Positions 42,336 to 53,246 of a stretch of 64,000 nt of DNA are shown here, one piece after another (positions within the stretch are counted from its first letter, which is position 1; the number at the start of each line of letters is the position of its first letter). The notes under the pieces are model-generated. The model saw nothing but the letters and a program-made list of their open reading frames with translations, made no database searches and was not told where the DNA came from. The DNA is from Hypericum androsaemum (taxonomy: Eukaryota > Streptophyta > Magnoliopsida > Malpighiales > Hypericaceae): positions 10,928,308-10,992,307 of the forward strand of contig OZ023184.1 of the NCBI GenBank assembly GCA_963995505.1. Reading direction: 5' to 3'. A program made the translations under genes and the position numbers.

Positions 42336-42891
42336 GATGCACGCAATCTCCTGGATGCATGCGCAAGTGAATTTCAAGCTTATCTTGGACATGCGTCCCT
42401 AAATTTTAGGAATTGCATCTACTATGTTTTAGGACGTGATATTTACTAGATAGTCTATTAGTTATCTATGTTTAGATTGTTTTCCTACTTAGTTGAATAT
42501 TTCGGCCAGAATCCCTTTAAATTAGGAAGGAGAGTTTTGGCCAGCCTTGAACTCCTTATTTGGAGTTAGTTTTCGTTTAGGAAATTGTAAGACTTATGGA
42601 GCCTATATAAAGAGGCATCCTCATTCAATAAAGAGAAAACAATTCGGAGAATTACTTAGCATTGGCTAATTGTGAGTTTAGATACTCGTTTGTTCTTGCT
42701 TAGGCTGGTGAGTCGTCTTGGCTAGAATTTATCTTTCACTTATCAAGCGGATCATCCATCCCCGCTCGTGGCGTGATACGACCTTAGGTCAAGGTTCAGA
42801 AGCTCTTGCAGCGGGTTAAGGTTCAATTTTGCGCCTTAGTTCTTGTGAGTTCTTTGTGAGTTGTGATCTGTTCCATTCTGAAGTAACAAAC
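42110..42891 (+). repeat. B3 3' LTR, right end deleted (782 bp)
   Basis: Matches the 5' LTR to AGTAACAAAC. The next 39 bp (36878-36916 in the 5' LTR) are missing and H1 gag follows (AATTGCTCCTAGG). Confidence 0.92.
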
Positions 42892-44781
42892 AATTGCTCC
42901 TAGGCCCCCTTCGAAGAAGCCTGATCCCGTTGTGGTGCAAAGAAAGGGAAAGGAGACTGACACGAGCTCGATGATTCGTTGTTACAAATGCAATGAGATG
43001 GGGCACAAGTCTAGTGATTGTCCCAAAAGGAAATACACTCAGTTGTGTGAAAAGGAAGATGAGGAGGAGGAATCATCGGGAGCTTACTTGTGCGCACCAG
43101 TTGAAGGGAGTGGGGATGAGGACCAAGAGTATTTAGAAGAGGAGGATGAGTACTGTGGTGTCTTGAGAAAGCTAGCCTTGACCACTAATAAACGTGATGA
43201 ATCTCAGAGGCACAACTTGTTTCGCACACGGTGTTATGTTGGTGATCAAGTGTGCGAAATCATCATTGATAGTGGGAGCCAGGAGAATTTTGTTAGCAAG
43301 CAGATCATAGAGAAGCTTGGGCTGCAAGTTACACCACACCCTGCTCCTTATTCGATTGGTTGGGTGCGAGCTGGGGGAGGGATTAAGGTGACCTTCAAGT
43401 GCACACTCCCGATCAAAATTGGCAAGTTCGAAGATGTGGTGAACTGTGATGTCCTTGAAATGGACGCTTGCCACATTCTCCTTGGCCGACCGTGGGAATT
43501 TGACAATCAGGCCATACACAAAGGCAAGGAGAACACGTACGAGCTTAAGAAGGGGAGCAAGCAATTCACCTTACTCCCTGGGAGGCCGAAGCAAGGGAGA
43601 ATCCAATTAAACAGTACCATGCAGCTGGTAACGATGGTATCTTACTCCCACGAGTTTGTAGAAGATCTAAATGCTTCAGATTGGTGTCAATTCATGGTGA
43701 TGAAGCATTCATCATTGCCAGAGGAAGGAGAGTCCGAGCCCTTGCCTGATCAGATTGTGAAGGTATTTGAGATGTTTCCCGAGGTTGTGAAGGAAGACTT
43801 GCCCGAGGGGTTACCCCCTTTGAGGGATATCCAGCACCAGATTGATTTAATTCCGGGTGCAACTCTCCCTAATTTGCCACATTACAGAATGAGTCCGAAG
43901 GAAAATCAGATTGTGAGGGAGCAAGTCCAGGATCTTCTGAATAAGGGATACGTGCAAGAGAGCTTGAGTCCCTGTGGTGTTCCTGCCCTTCTCGTGCCAA
44001 AGAAGGATGGAACATGGAGGATGTGTATAGACAGTCGGGCAATCAACAAGATCACGATTGGATATCGCTTCCCAATCCCACGGCTCAATGATATGCTGGA
44101 TAATCTTAGTGGTGCCACTATTTTCTCTAAGATTGATCTTCGAAGTGGCTACCACCAGATCAGGATCCGACTCGGGGATGAATGGAAGACTGCCTTCAAG
44201 ACGAGGGATGGTTTATATGAATGGCTCGTGATGCCTTTCGGCCTCACCAATGCTCCGAGCACATTCATGCGTCTTATGAACCAAGTCTTGAAGCCTTTCC
44301 TAGACACCTTCGTTGTGGTGTATTTTGATGATATCCTAGTCTATAGCAAGACTGAGGAGGATCACGTAACCCATTTGCAAGATGTGTTTCAAGCTCTCTA
44401 GGATAATAAGTTATACGTGAACTTGAAGAAATGTAGTTTCTGGATGGAGAAGCTTCTGTTCTTGGGATTTAATGTAGGGAAAGAAGGAATCCATGTTGAC
44501 CAATCCAAGGTTGAAGCTATTAGCTCGTGGCCGGTGCCTGCGAACGTGAGTCAAGTCAGGAGTTTCCTTGGATTAGCAACTTTCTATCGAAGGTTCATAA
44601 GGGATTTTAGCATCATTGCTGCCCCTCTTACGAACCTACTCAAGAAGAATTCTCTTTTTGTGTGGAGAGAGGGAGCAGATCGAGCCTTCCAGATATTGAA
44701 GGAGAAATTGAGCACCGCACCGGTGCTAGCTCTTCCAGACTTTGCCAAATTGTTTGAAGTTGAAGTGGACGCGTCTGGACT
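42892..44781 (+). pseudogene. H1 Gag end-PR-RT with nonsense codon
   Basis: Resumes in late gag ([12 protein letters not shown]). Zinc knuckle [14 protein letters not shown]; protease [12 protein letters not shown] (DSGS here, DGGS in sisters); RT with [13 protein letters not shown] and YFDD; then TAG at 44399-44401 in place of an arginine codon. The frame continues beyond it ([17 protein letters not shown]) into RNase H (VEVDASGL), where Gc is inserted. Confidence 0.88.
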
Positions 44782-45399
44782 TGATATGAATCTGATCAGC
44801 AAGAAGATTAATTTCGTTTTTGAGGTTTTTGAGTCTGTTTAGGAAGTTAATTATATGTTATTTTCGTTTTATAAGAATTATAGTCTATTTAGGAAGTCAA
44901 TAATGTGAGAATTTCGTTTCTTTAAGAGTTCAAGTCAGTTTAGGAATGTGATTATGTGATAATCACGTTTTTAGCAATCATAGGAGTATTAGACTTGTTT
45001 TCCTTTTTAGTTTCCCTTTTAAAGTCATATTTATCTAGTTAGAAGTTATATTTAATTAGGAATCTCTTTGTAACAATCTGCCTATATATAAAGGCATTAT
45101 CAATGAGAATAAGGAGAATAATTTGAGTACAAAAAACGTGGGCTTTGCTCTCTTGGTTCATCAGAACTGTTCGAACACAGCGGAGGGATTCCGTTCGTTC
45201 ACCTTCGACTTATCAAGTGGATCTACATCACCGTTAGTGGCGTCTTCATCAAATCAAGGTTCTTGTTTCCCTACGGCAGCGGGTCGAGGTTGTTCATACC
45301 GAGGTTCTTGCAAAGGTGCAAACAACGGGTCGAGATTTCTATCAATCTGAAAGTAGATAGATCCGGCTTTTGCGTGGATCCGTAACGAGATTCACATCA
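44782..45399 (+). repeat. Gc 5' LTR (618 bp)
   Basis: TGATATGAATCTG...GATTCACATCA, directly followed by GT and the PBS. Confidence 0.92.
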
Positions 45400-45585
45400 G
45401 TTGGTATCAGAGCTTAGGTTCTACTTCAGATCATCTATCTTTAAATTTCGTTTTTTTATCATTAGTTTTTAGTTCGTTATTCTTATTGTATTCTCTGTTG
45501 GAGAAAGAAAAAAAATAAAAAAAAGAGGCAAAAAAATTCCGAAAAAAAGAAAGATTGAAAGTAGAAAAAAAGAGAGTCTGCAAGA

Positions 45586-46557
45586 ATGTCTTATAACTAC
45601 TCAAGAAGATACTTTGAAGGTGTTGCACCATTGGTTGGTGATCCACACACGTTTATGGACGCCCTTCTTAGTGGGATGAGGCATATAATGAGAACGGAGG
45701 TCAAGAAGTTCAGCGAAAAGGTGGACCGGATAGTGTGCAAACAAGAGAGGATACATTATGTTCCTAATGTCTGTAGCATAAGACAAATTCAACAAAGGAG
45801 GATGAGGGTCAAAGATGAGAAGAATTTAGGAGCTAATTTTGTTGGAGAAGTCAATGGAAAGAGGGAGAACACCATTAACACTAAGCACGACATTGAGGGG
45901 AAGGTATGTAGTTCTGACGATTTGGAGGTTACACCTGAAGTGATTGTTGAAGAAGAGGTTTTGACATGGGAGGAATTTGGTGAATATTCTATTGACTTGT
46001 TCGATGGAGAATGTTTTGATGACCATGCCATGTCACTTCTTTACTTGAGAGATTTGTTCAATGAATCAGAATTGGCAGATGTTGTTCATATGAAGAAGTG
46101 CTTAACTGCTATTGATGGTGAACAAGAAGAACTTGTTGTTTTAGTTGACAAGGAAGATGTCCAACCCATATCTTACATGTCTCCTGATTTACATGTTGAA
46201 CATATTGACTTCTTAGGTGTGGACGAGTTTAATTATGTTGGAGGTTCATCGTTGATCAACATCTGGAATAGTTTGAAGTTCAAAGAAAGGCTTCAACGGA
46301 TTAGTAGGGCTTTTGCTTTTGATTTGGAGATGACTTCAGATTCTTTAAGATCGAAGTACTTGTTCTGTTGGAAAGAAAGGTATCAAGTGCAGCCACGACG
46401 TTCAAAGAGTTCATCTTGCACCAGCATGGTTGTGAGTTGGCAAAAGCATGACGGATGCAAGGATTTGAGGACAAATCCATTTCAAGAGGAGGGGAATGAT
46501 ATGAATCTGATCAGCAAGAAGATTAATTTCGTTTTTGAGGTTTTTGAGTCTGTTTAG
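45586..46557 (+). CDS. Gc ORF: Family 3 protein of unknown function (323 aa)
   Basis: Intact. MSYNYSRRYFEGVAPLVGD start; Gag-like N-terminal helix; a variable basic segment (RQIQQRRMRVKDEKN, NGKRENTINTKHDIEGK) unlike Ga; then the conserved acidic block (WEEFGEYSIDLFDGECFDDH, MSLLYLRDLF) and HIDFLGVDEFNYVGG; C-terminal CKDLRTNPFQEEGND and the LTR-encoded [17 protein letters not shown]. No cysteine knuckle, protease or polymerase motif. It shares most of its length with Gb and K1, which supports a family-wide ORF rather than chance. Confidence 0.8.
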   Translation: MSYNYSRRYFEGVAPLVGDPHTFMDALLSGMRHIMRTEVKKFSEKVDRIVCKQERIHYVPNVCSIRQIQQRRMRVKDEKNLGANFVGEVNGKRENTINTKHDIEGKVCSSDDLEVTPEVIVEEEVLTWEEFGEYSIDLFDGECFDDHAMSLLYLRDLFNESELADVVHMKKCLTAIDGEQEELVVLVDKEDVQPISYMSPDLHVEHIDFLGVDEFNYVGGSSLINIWNSLKFKERLQRISRAFAFDLEMTSDSLRSKYLFCWKERYQVQPRRSKSSSCTSMVVSWQKHDGCKDLRTNPFQEEGNDMNLISKKINFVFEVFESV

Positions 46558-47114
46558 GAAGTTAATTATATGTTATTTTCGTTTTATAAGAATTATAGTC
46601 TATTTAGGAAGTCAATAATGTGAGAATTTCGTTTCTTTAAGAGTTCAAGTCAGTTTAGGAATGTGATTATGTGATAATCACGTTTTTAGCAATCATAGGA
46701 GTATTAGACTTGTTTTCCTTTTTAGTTTCCCTTTTAAAGTCATATTTATCTAGTTAGAAGTTATATTTAATTAGGAATCTCTTTGTAACAATCTGCCTAT
46801 ATATAAAGGCATTATCAATGAGAATAAGGAGAATAATTTGAGTACAAAAAATGTGGGCTTTGCTCTCTTGGTTCTTCGGAACTGTTCGAACACAGCGGAG
46901 GGATTTCGTTCGTTCACCTTCGACTTATCAAGCGGATCTACATCACCGTTTGTGGCGTCTTCATCAAATCAAGGTTCTTGTTTCCCTACGGCAGCGGGTC
47001 GAGGTTGTTCATACCGAGGTTCTTGCAAAGGTGCAAACAATGGGTCGAGATTTCCATCAATCTGAAAGTAGATATGTCCGGCATTCGCGTGGACCCGTAA
47101 CGAGATTCACATCA
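46497..47114 (+). repeat. Gc 3' LTR (618 bp)
   Basis: Copy of 44782-45399. Starts after CAAGAGGAGGGGAA. Confidence 0.92.
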
Positions 47115-47119
47115 AGACT

Positions 47120-48694
47120 TAGAATAGGAGCTGTCCTGTCCCAAGAGAAGAGGCCACTAGCTTACTTCAGCGAGAAGCTAAGTGAACCAAGGCTAAAATG
47201 GACCACCTATGAAAAGGAGTTCTACGCGGTTGTCCGAGCTCTTAGGAATTCGTGCTTTATTCTGATCATCAAGCATTGAAATTCTTATTTGATCAATCAA
47301 AGTTGAGTAATCCCATGCATGCACGTTGGTGTACGTACTTGCAAAAGTTTCCATTTAAAATTGTGCACAAGAGTGGAACTCTGAATGTGGTTGCCGATGC
47401 ATTGAGTAGGAGGGTAATGTTGCTTACTGAATTGAGGGGAATGATCACTGCTTTTGATTGTCTTCATGAGCAATATGAGAAGGATGAAGACTTTGGTGAG
47501 GTGTGGATGAAGTGCAAAGATGGCCGAGGGTACGAAGATTATTTCTTGCAGGATGGTTACTTGATGAAAGGGAATCAGTTGTGCGTTCCTAAGACATCGT
47601 TACGCGATCAATTAATGTGGGAGTTGCATGGAGGGGCTCTCTCAGCTCATCTTGGTCGTGAAAAGACTTTGGTCTCATTGCAAGAAAGATTTTTCTGGCC
47701 GAAAATGATGAAGGAGGTTGCCAACTTTGTGAAGCATTGCCAAGTGTGTCAAGAAACTAAGGGCAGCGTACACAATACTGGCCTTTACACACCTCTCCCC
47801 ATTCCTGAAGCAATTTGGGAAGACTTGAGCATGGACTTCGTGCTAGGATTACCTCGTACCCCGAGGGGCGCAGATTCTATTTTTGTTGTTGTGGACAGGT
47901 TGTCAAAGATGGCGCACTTCATTCCATGCAAAAAGACAAATGATGCGAGTGCCGTGGCTAAACACTTCTTTAGGGAGGTGGTACGTCTGCATGGAGTGCC
48001 AAAGTCCATTGTTTCTGATCGTGACACAAAGTTTCTTGCGAGCTTCTGGAAGACACTTTGGAGGATGTTCGATGCAACCCTCAAATTTAGCAAGACTGCG
48101 CACCCCCAGACTGATGGGCAGACTGAGGCAACCAACCGTACACTTGGGAATCTTCTCCGAAGCCTTTGTCATGAGAGGAAGCGCCAATGGGATCTTGCAC
48201 TTCCCATAGCTGAGTTTGCATATAATGGCGCGATACATCGATCCACAGGGAAGTCTCCTTTTTCTTTGGTGTACACGAAGGTCCCTAATCATCTTGTGGA
48301 TGTGTCTAGTGTGCCAAGGCCTCCTCGAGCCAATGCAGCTGCCATGTCGTACGCGGAGCACGTTCAATCCGTGCTAGATGCTGTGAAGAAGAGGTTGGAA
48401 GATACGTATGGCAAAGAGAAGCAGCGAGTGGATGCTCGAAGAAAGGAGCGAATTTTCCAGCCAGGAGAGCAGGTTATGGTGCACTTTAGGAAGGAGAGGA
48501 TGCCCTCCAAGATGGGAGGCAAGCTTCAAGCAAGGAGGTTCGGTCCATACAAGATCGTGAGGCGTGTGAATGATAATGCCTATGTGGTTGATCTCCCGGA
48601 GGAGTTTGGAGTGTCCAAGACCTTCAATGTCGCAGACTTGACACCCTACTATGATCCTCTCCCTTTTCCTAGCAAGCTGGCTGCTCGGGACTAG
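47120..48694 (+). pseudogene. H1 RNase H-integrase, frameshifted
   Basis: Continues RNase H after Gc ([19 protein letters not shown]). Near 47240-47262 a short deletion removes the [11 protein letters not shown] stretch and shifts frame. From 47252 it is open to the end: [26 protein letters not shown] finger, integrase ([27 protein letters not shown]), GPYKIVRRVNDNAYVVDLP, end KLAARD. The integrase part looks undamaged. Confidence 0.88.
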
Positions 48695-48702
48695 CATCTT
48701 CT

Positions 48703-48716
48703 CAAGCAGGGGAGGA
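48703..48716 (+). other. H1 polypurine tract
   Basis: CAAGCAGGGGAGGA immediately before the TGGCGTAGG start of the LTR. Confidence 0.87.
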
Positions 48717-49218
48717 TGGCGTAGGAAGCCTCGAAGAATAAGGTGCAACGTACGTGTGCATGGCTTGCCCTGCGAGCTGTCCGAGTTTCATTTAATTCAA
48801 GCTGTCCGAACTCTTCATTTCCTCTTTATTTTCGAATGTAATAAGGCTCAAATGGTGACATTTAAATATAGGCAGTTACGGATGGTTTAAGGTAGGCCGA
48901 AATGTGAGGAGGTGCGTGATTAATGCCCTTCAAGACACGCCTTGAATCACGCCCCTATATGTGTTTCTTTTGAATGGAATAAACGGACAGTGAATTGGAA
49001 TCCAAAAACCCTGAGCGAGTGAGCTTTCCTTTCGTGTATAGATTTGCATGAGTTGTGCATGGATTTGCACGAATTTTGAGTGTTTTTCCCTAGCTGGCCG
49101 CTTGTTAAATCAAGCAGCTCTCTAGTTGAGCTTCGGAAGGAGCAGATTAGAGCTTTTACCTTTCATTGTTAGTTCCAAATCATTTTCTAAGTTTGATCAC
49201 GCTTCGTTGCCTACACTA
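48717..49218 (+). repeat. H1 3' LTR (502 bp)
   Basis: TGGCGTAGGAAGCC...CCTACACTA, ending TA like D1 and J1. Satellite follows directly. Confidence 0.9.
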
Positions 49219-51036
49219 CTCTTCCTACCTTTTCTTGCTTTTTCTTGCATTTTCTTCCCATATTTTGCCTTTTCTTACCCTTTCTTACCTTATTTTGCCT
49301 TTACTTTACTTTACTTTTCTTGCCTTATCTTTCCTTTTATTGTCTTTTCTTGCCTTATCTTGCCGTTTATTGCCTTTTCTTTCCTTATCATACTTTTCCT
49401 TGCCTTTTCCTGCCTTCTCCTGTCTTTTCTTGGCTTTTCTTCCCTTATCATGCCTCATCTTGCCTTTTCATTCCTTTTCTTGCCTTATTTTGCCTTTTCT
49501 TGCCATAACTTGCCTTATCTTAACTTTTCGGGCCTTATCTTGCCTTTTCCTTGCCTTTTCTTGTCTTATCTTTCCTTTTCGTTGCCTTTTGTTGCCTAAT
49601 CTTGCCTTTTCTCACCTTTTCTTTCCTTATCTTGCACTTTCTTGCATTTTCTTGCCTTTTCCATGCCTTTTCTTGCCTTTTCTTCCCTTTTCGTTGCCTT
49701 TTCTTGCCTAATCTTGCCTTTTCTCACCTTTTTTTTCCTTATCTTGCCTTATCTTGCCTTTTCCTTGCCTTTTCTTGCTTTTTCTTCCATTTCCTTACCT
49801 TTTCTTGCCTTTTCTTGCCTTTTCTTTTCTTTTCCTTGCCTTTTCCTGCCGTATCTTGCCGTTAATTACCTTTTCTTTCCTTATCACACTTTTCCTTGCC
49901 TTTTCTTGCCTTTTCCTTGCCTTTTCTTGCCTTATTTTTACTTTTCTTCTCTTATCATACCTCATCTTGCCTTTTCTTTCCTTATTTTCCTTTTTCCTTG
50001 TCTTTTCTTACCTTTTCTTTCCTTTTCTTAAATTTTCTTGCCTTATCTTACCTTTTCTTGCCATATCTTGCCTTATCTTACATTTTCCTTGCCTCATCTT
50101 ACCTTTTCCTTGACTTATCTTACCTTTTCCTTGCCTTATCTGGCCTTTTCTTGCCTTTTCTTTCCTTATCTTGCCTTTTTCTTGCCTTTTCTTTCCTTTT
50201 CCCTAATAATCTTTCCCTTTTCGTGCCTTTTCTTGCCTTTTCCTTGTCTTTTCTTGACTTATCTTTCCTTTTCTTGCCTTATCTTGCCTTGCCTTTTCTT
50301 GACATTTCCTTGCCTTTTCTTGCCTAAGAGACTTAACTTGCCTTTAATTTCCTTTTCTTGCCTTATCTTGACTTTTATTGCCATTTCTTGCCTTATCTTA
50401 CCATTTATTGCCTTTTCTTACCTTATCATACTTTTCTTTCCCTTTTCTTGCTTTTTCTTGCCTTATCTTGCTTTTTCTTCCCATGTCATGCCTTATCTTA
50501 TTTTTTCTTTCCTTATCTTTTTTTTTGTGCCTTTTCTTTCCTTTTCTTGCCTTTTCCTTGCCTTCTCTTTCATTATCTTGCCTTATCTTACCTTTTACTT
50601 GCCTTTTCCTTACCTTTTCTTGCCTTATCTTAGCTTATCTTGCCTTATCTTGCCTTTTCTATCCTTTTCTTTCCTTTTCTTGACTTATCTTACCTTATCT
50701 TGCCTTTTCCTTGCCTTTTCTTGCCTTATCTTGCCTTTTGTTGCCTTTTCTATCCTTTTCTTTCCTTTTCTTGACTTATCTTTCGTAATCTTGCCTTTTC
50801 CTTGCCTGTTCTTGCCTAATCTTGCCTTTTCTTACCCTTTCCTTGCCTTTTCTTGCATTTTCTTGCCTTATCTTGCCTTTTCTATCCTTTTCTTTCTTTT
50901 TTGTGCCTTTTTTTGCCTTTTGTTCCCTTTTCTTGCCTTTTCTTGCTTTATCTTGCCTTTTCCTTGCCTTTTCTTGCCTAATCTTGCCTTTTCTTACCTT
51001 TTCCTTGCCTTTTCTTGCATTTTCTTGCCTTATGTT
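49219..51036 (+). repeat. Satellite S3
   Basis: About 1.8 kb of the same 10-11-bp units. A recognisable block (TTATCATACTTTTC preceded by a TTTATTGCC-like unit) recurs near 49388, 49878 and 50415, giving a spacing of about 0.5 kb, and also occurs in S2 near 23370. Open frames up to 333 codons here are repeat artefacts. Confidence 0.93.
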
Positions 51037-51143
51037 TGATGTGAAGCTACAAGACTCACAGCAAGTGCAAGTACCAATTGGGCCGGTGACACGAGCAAGG
51101 GCGAAAACGTTTCAAGCGGAACTTAATGGATTAATGCAAGAAG
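51037..51143 (+). repeat. I1 5' LTR, left part
   Basis: Starts TGATGTGAAGCTAC straight after satellite. Encodes VPIGPVTRARAKTFQ. Cut by the solo B LTR after AGAAG (51139-51143). Confidence 0.88.
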
Positions 51144-51963
51144 TGATATGAATCTCAGCGGAAAAGACTCACAACTCGGACCGTTTGTTACTTCAGAATG
51201 GAACAGATCACAACTCACAAGAACTCACAAGAACTAAGGCGCGAAATTGAACCTTAACCCGCAGCAAGAGCTTCTGAACCTTGACCTAAGGTCGTATCAC
51301 GCCACGAGCGGGGATGGATGATCTGCTTGATAAGTGAAAGATAAATTCTAGCCAAGACGACTCACCAGCCTAAGCAAGAACAAACGAGTATCTAAACTCA
51401 CAATTAGCCAGTGCTAAGTAATTCTCCGAATTGTTATGTCTTTATTGAATGAGGATGCCTCTTTATATAGGCTCCATAAGTCTTTCAACTTCCTAAACGA
51501 AAACTAACTCCAAATAAGGAGTTCAAGGCTGGCCAAAATTCTCCTTCCTAATTTAAAGGGATTTTGGCCGAATTATTCAACTAAGTAGGAAAACAATCTA
51601 AACATAGATAACTAATAGAATATCTAGTAAATATCACGTCCTAAAACATAGTAGATGCAATTCCTAAAATTTAGGGACGCATGTCCAAGATAAGCTTGAA
51701 ATTCACGTGCGCATGCATCCAGGAGATTGCGTGCATCTCAAACTTCCCATTTAGCTTCCAAAACGTGCATGGGCCTCCCTTGGGTTTCTTGGACGTCCTT
51801 GGTCCTCCACGCACTTGCTTGAGCCCAAACTTCTTGCATTAGTCCATTGAAGTCAGATTGCAACTTCCTAGCTCTTGCTCTTGTAATTGGCCCAATTGGA
51901 ACTTGAACTTGCTGCGAGTCTACAAGCTTGATAGTAGGTGCGTCCTTAGACTTGCTCACATCA
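51144..51963 (-). mobile_element. Solo LTR of B type (820 bp)
   Basis: On the minus strand it runs TGATGTGAGCAAG to GATTCATATCA, homologous to the B3 LTRs, with no internal region. Perfect TSD AGAAG at 51139-51143 and 51964-51968. Typical product of intra-element LTR recombination. Confidence 0.94.
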
Positions 51964-51968
51964 AGAAG

Positions 51969-52622
51969 TCTGGGCTCAAGCCAATGCGTACAAGTGCAAG
52001 GACGTGCATGAGGCCCATGCAAAGCCCATGCACGTGATAGACGCTATTTTGGAAGCTTGACATGCACGTAAGCTTCTAGATGCATACGCACATGGAGAAT
52101 CAAGAAGAATCAGCCTATTTAGTCCGTGCATCTACTTGTTTTGGACGTGCAGCTATTAGTTATTCTATTAGATATTATTTGCTTAGATTATTTCTTGTTT
52201 AGTTGAATAATTCGGCCAGAATATCCTTAGATTAGGAAAGAGAGTTTTGGCCAGCCTTTGAGCTCCTTTTAAGGAGTTAGCTTGTTTAGGAATACCTTGG
52301 TACTTTGGAGCCTATATAAGGAGGTCTCCTAGCAATAAAACGGACACAACTTTTTAGATTGATAATTTTGTTAGTTAGATACTCCTTGCGTGTTCTTGCT
52401 AATTGCTGGATTGCTTAGCTTGAGCGAAACTTTTCACTTATCAAACGATTCAACCATCATCGTTTGTGGCGTGGTTCGACTTGGACCATAGGTTCTCGAA
52501 TTTCCATTGCTTGGGTTGCGGATCTTCTAGACCAAGGTTCTTGCAAGGCTCGAGTTTGGGGGTTGCGGTCTCTTCCATCCAAAGTAGCACGGGTTGTGAA
52601 TCTCCTGCCGAGGTTCATATCA
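51969..52622 (+). repeat. I1 5' LTR, right part
   Basis: Completes the LTR (about 761 bp without the insertion). TATATAAGG near 52315 and AATAAA near 52337. Ends TTCATATCA. PBS TGGTATCAGAGCC at 52625-52637. Confidence 0.88.
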
Positions 52623-52637
52623 TTTGGTATCAGAGCC

Positions 52638-53246
52638 ACGGCTTGCTACTATCTATCCTTACCTTTCCTTTTGTTGGTCTAGTATCCAATTCGTTTTTTT
52701 ATAAGTAGTTTGATTCGTTTGTGTTTCGAGCAATCAGATTCGTGGCTTAGTTATTCTAGGTTGTGTATTCTGATCAAAAGAAAAAAAAAGAAAAAAGGAA
52801 AAAAAAGAAAAAGAAAACAAAAGAAGAAGCAAGACTAAACAGGAAATTGCAAAACTAAAGCTGAGCAAGGCGAATTGGGAAGCTTGTGATTAAAGAGAAA
52901 ATGCAAGAGAAACAAAAGAGGAAGCAAGAAGCAAGTCCAATAGGCGCACAGAAAACAAGAGGAAGTCAGTCCGAATAAATCTACGTGCAGCGCAAGAAGA
53001 CAAGGAACTACCTTTGATAGTGATCCGTGTAGTTCAAGCAACGCCTTGTTAGCTTAGTAAGAACCTACAAGAGTATCACGAGAGGAAAAAGGCAAGAGTT
53101 TATGAGTGCATTAGAGAGAAAAGCCAAATAATTGAGTGCAAACATGAGTGAACTTGAGTGCAACTTACATTGAGAGTAAACATGTAAGGGAGTGAACTTG
53201 GGAGGCCATCAATTTTTTTTTACTAACGAAATTTTCTTGCAGCAAG
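52638..53246 (+). other. I1 leader with purine tract and candidate mini-intron
   Basis: Non-coding. A/G tract 52776-52825. The GTAAGG...TACTAACG...TTGCAG block is 59 nt here (53184-53242), four bases before the ATG. Confidence 0.55.

Larger units (their letters stand above)
36096..42891 (+). mobile_element. B3: near-complete Family 1 element with intact ORF
   Basis: An 821-bp 5' LTR, PBS, leader, one uninterrupted 1595-codon polyprotein, polypurine tract, and a 3' LTR lacking its last 39 bp. About six differences are visible between the LTRs. No TSD exists, because the right LTR end and ~300 bp of H1 gag were deleted together. Confidence 0.94.
44782..47114 (+). mobile_element. Gc: Family 3 element in H1 RNase H
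   Basis: 618-bp LTRs (44782-45399 and 46497-47114), PBS 45402-45413, leader, ORF, polypurine tract 46483-46496. Flanks GGACT (44777-44781) and AGACT (47115-47119) form a TSD with one later substitution. Confidence 0.92.
34778..49218 (+). mobile_element. H1: Family 2 element, interrupted by B3 and Gc
   Basis: A 5'-truncated 5' LTR, PBS, gag start, B3 insertion with an adjoining deletion, PR-RT, Gc insertion, RNase H-integrase, polypurine tract and complete 3' LTR. The right edge touches satellite S3. The left edge is fused to the F1 LTR. Confidence 0.9.

Noticed and set aside
42932..44401. Independent 489-codon gene at H1
   Set aside because: It is the middle of H1 Gag-Pol; the ATG is internal and the upstream part is lost with the B3-adjacent deletion.
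49126..51151. Open frames of up to 333 codons in S3
   Set aside because: Satellite artefact; the flanking codons are H1 and I1 LTR sequence.
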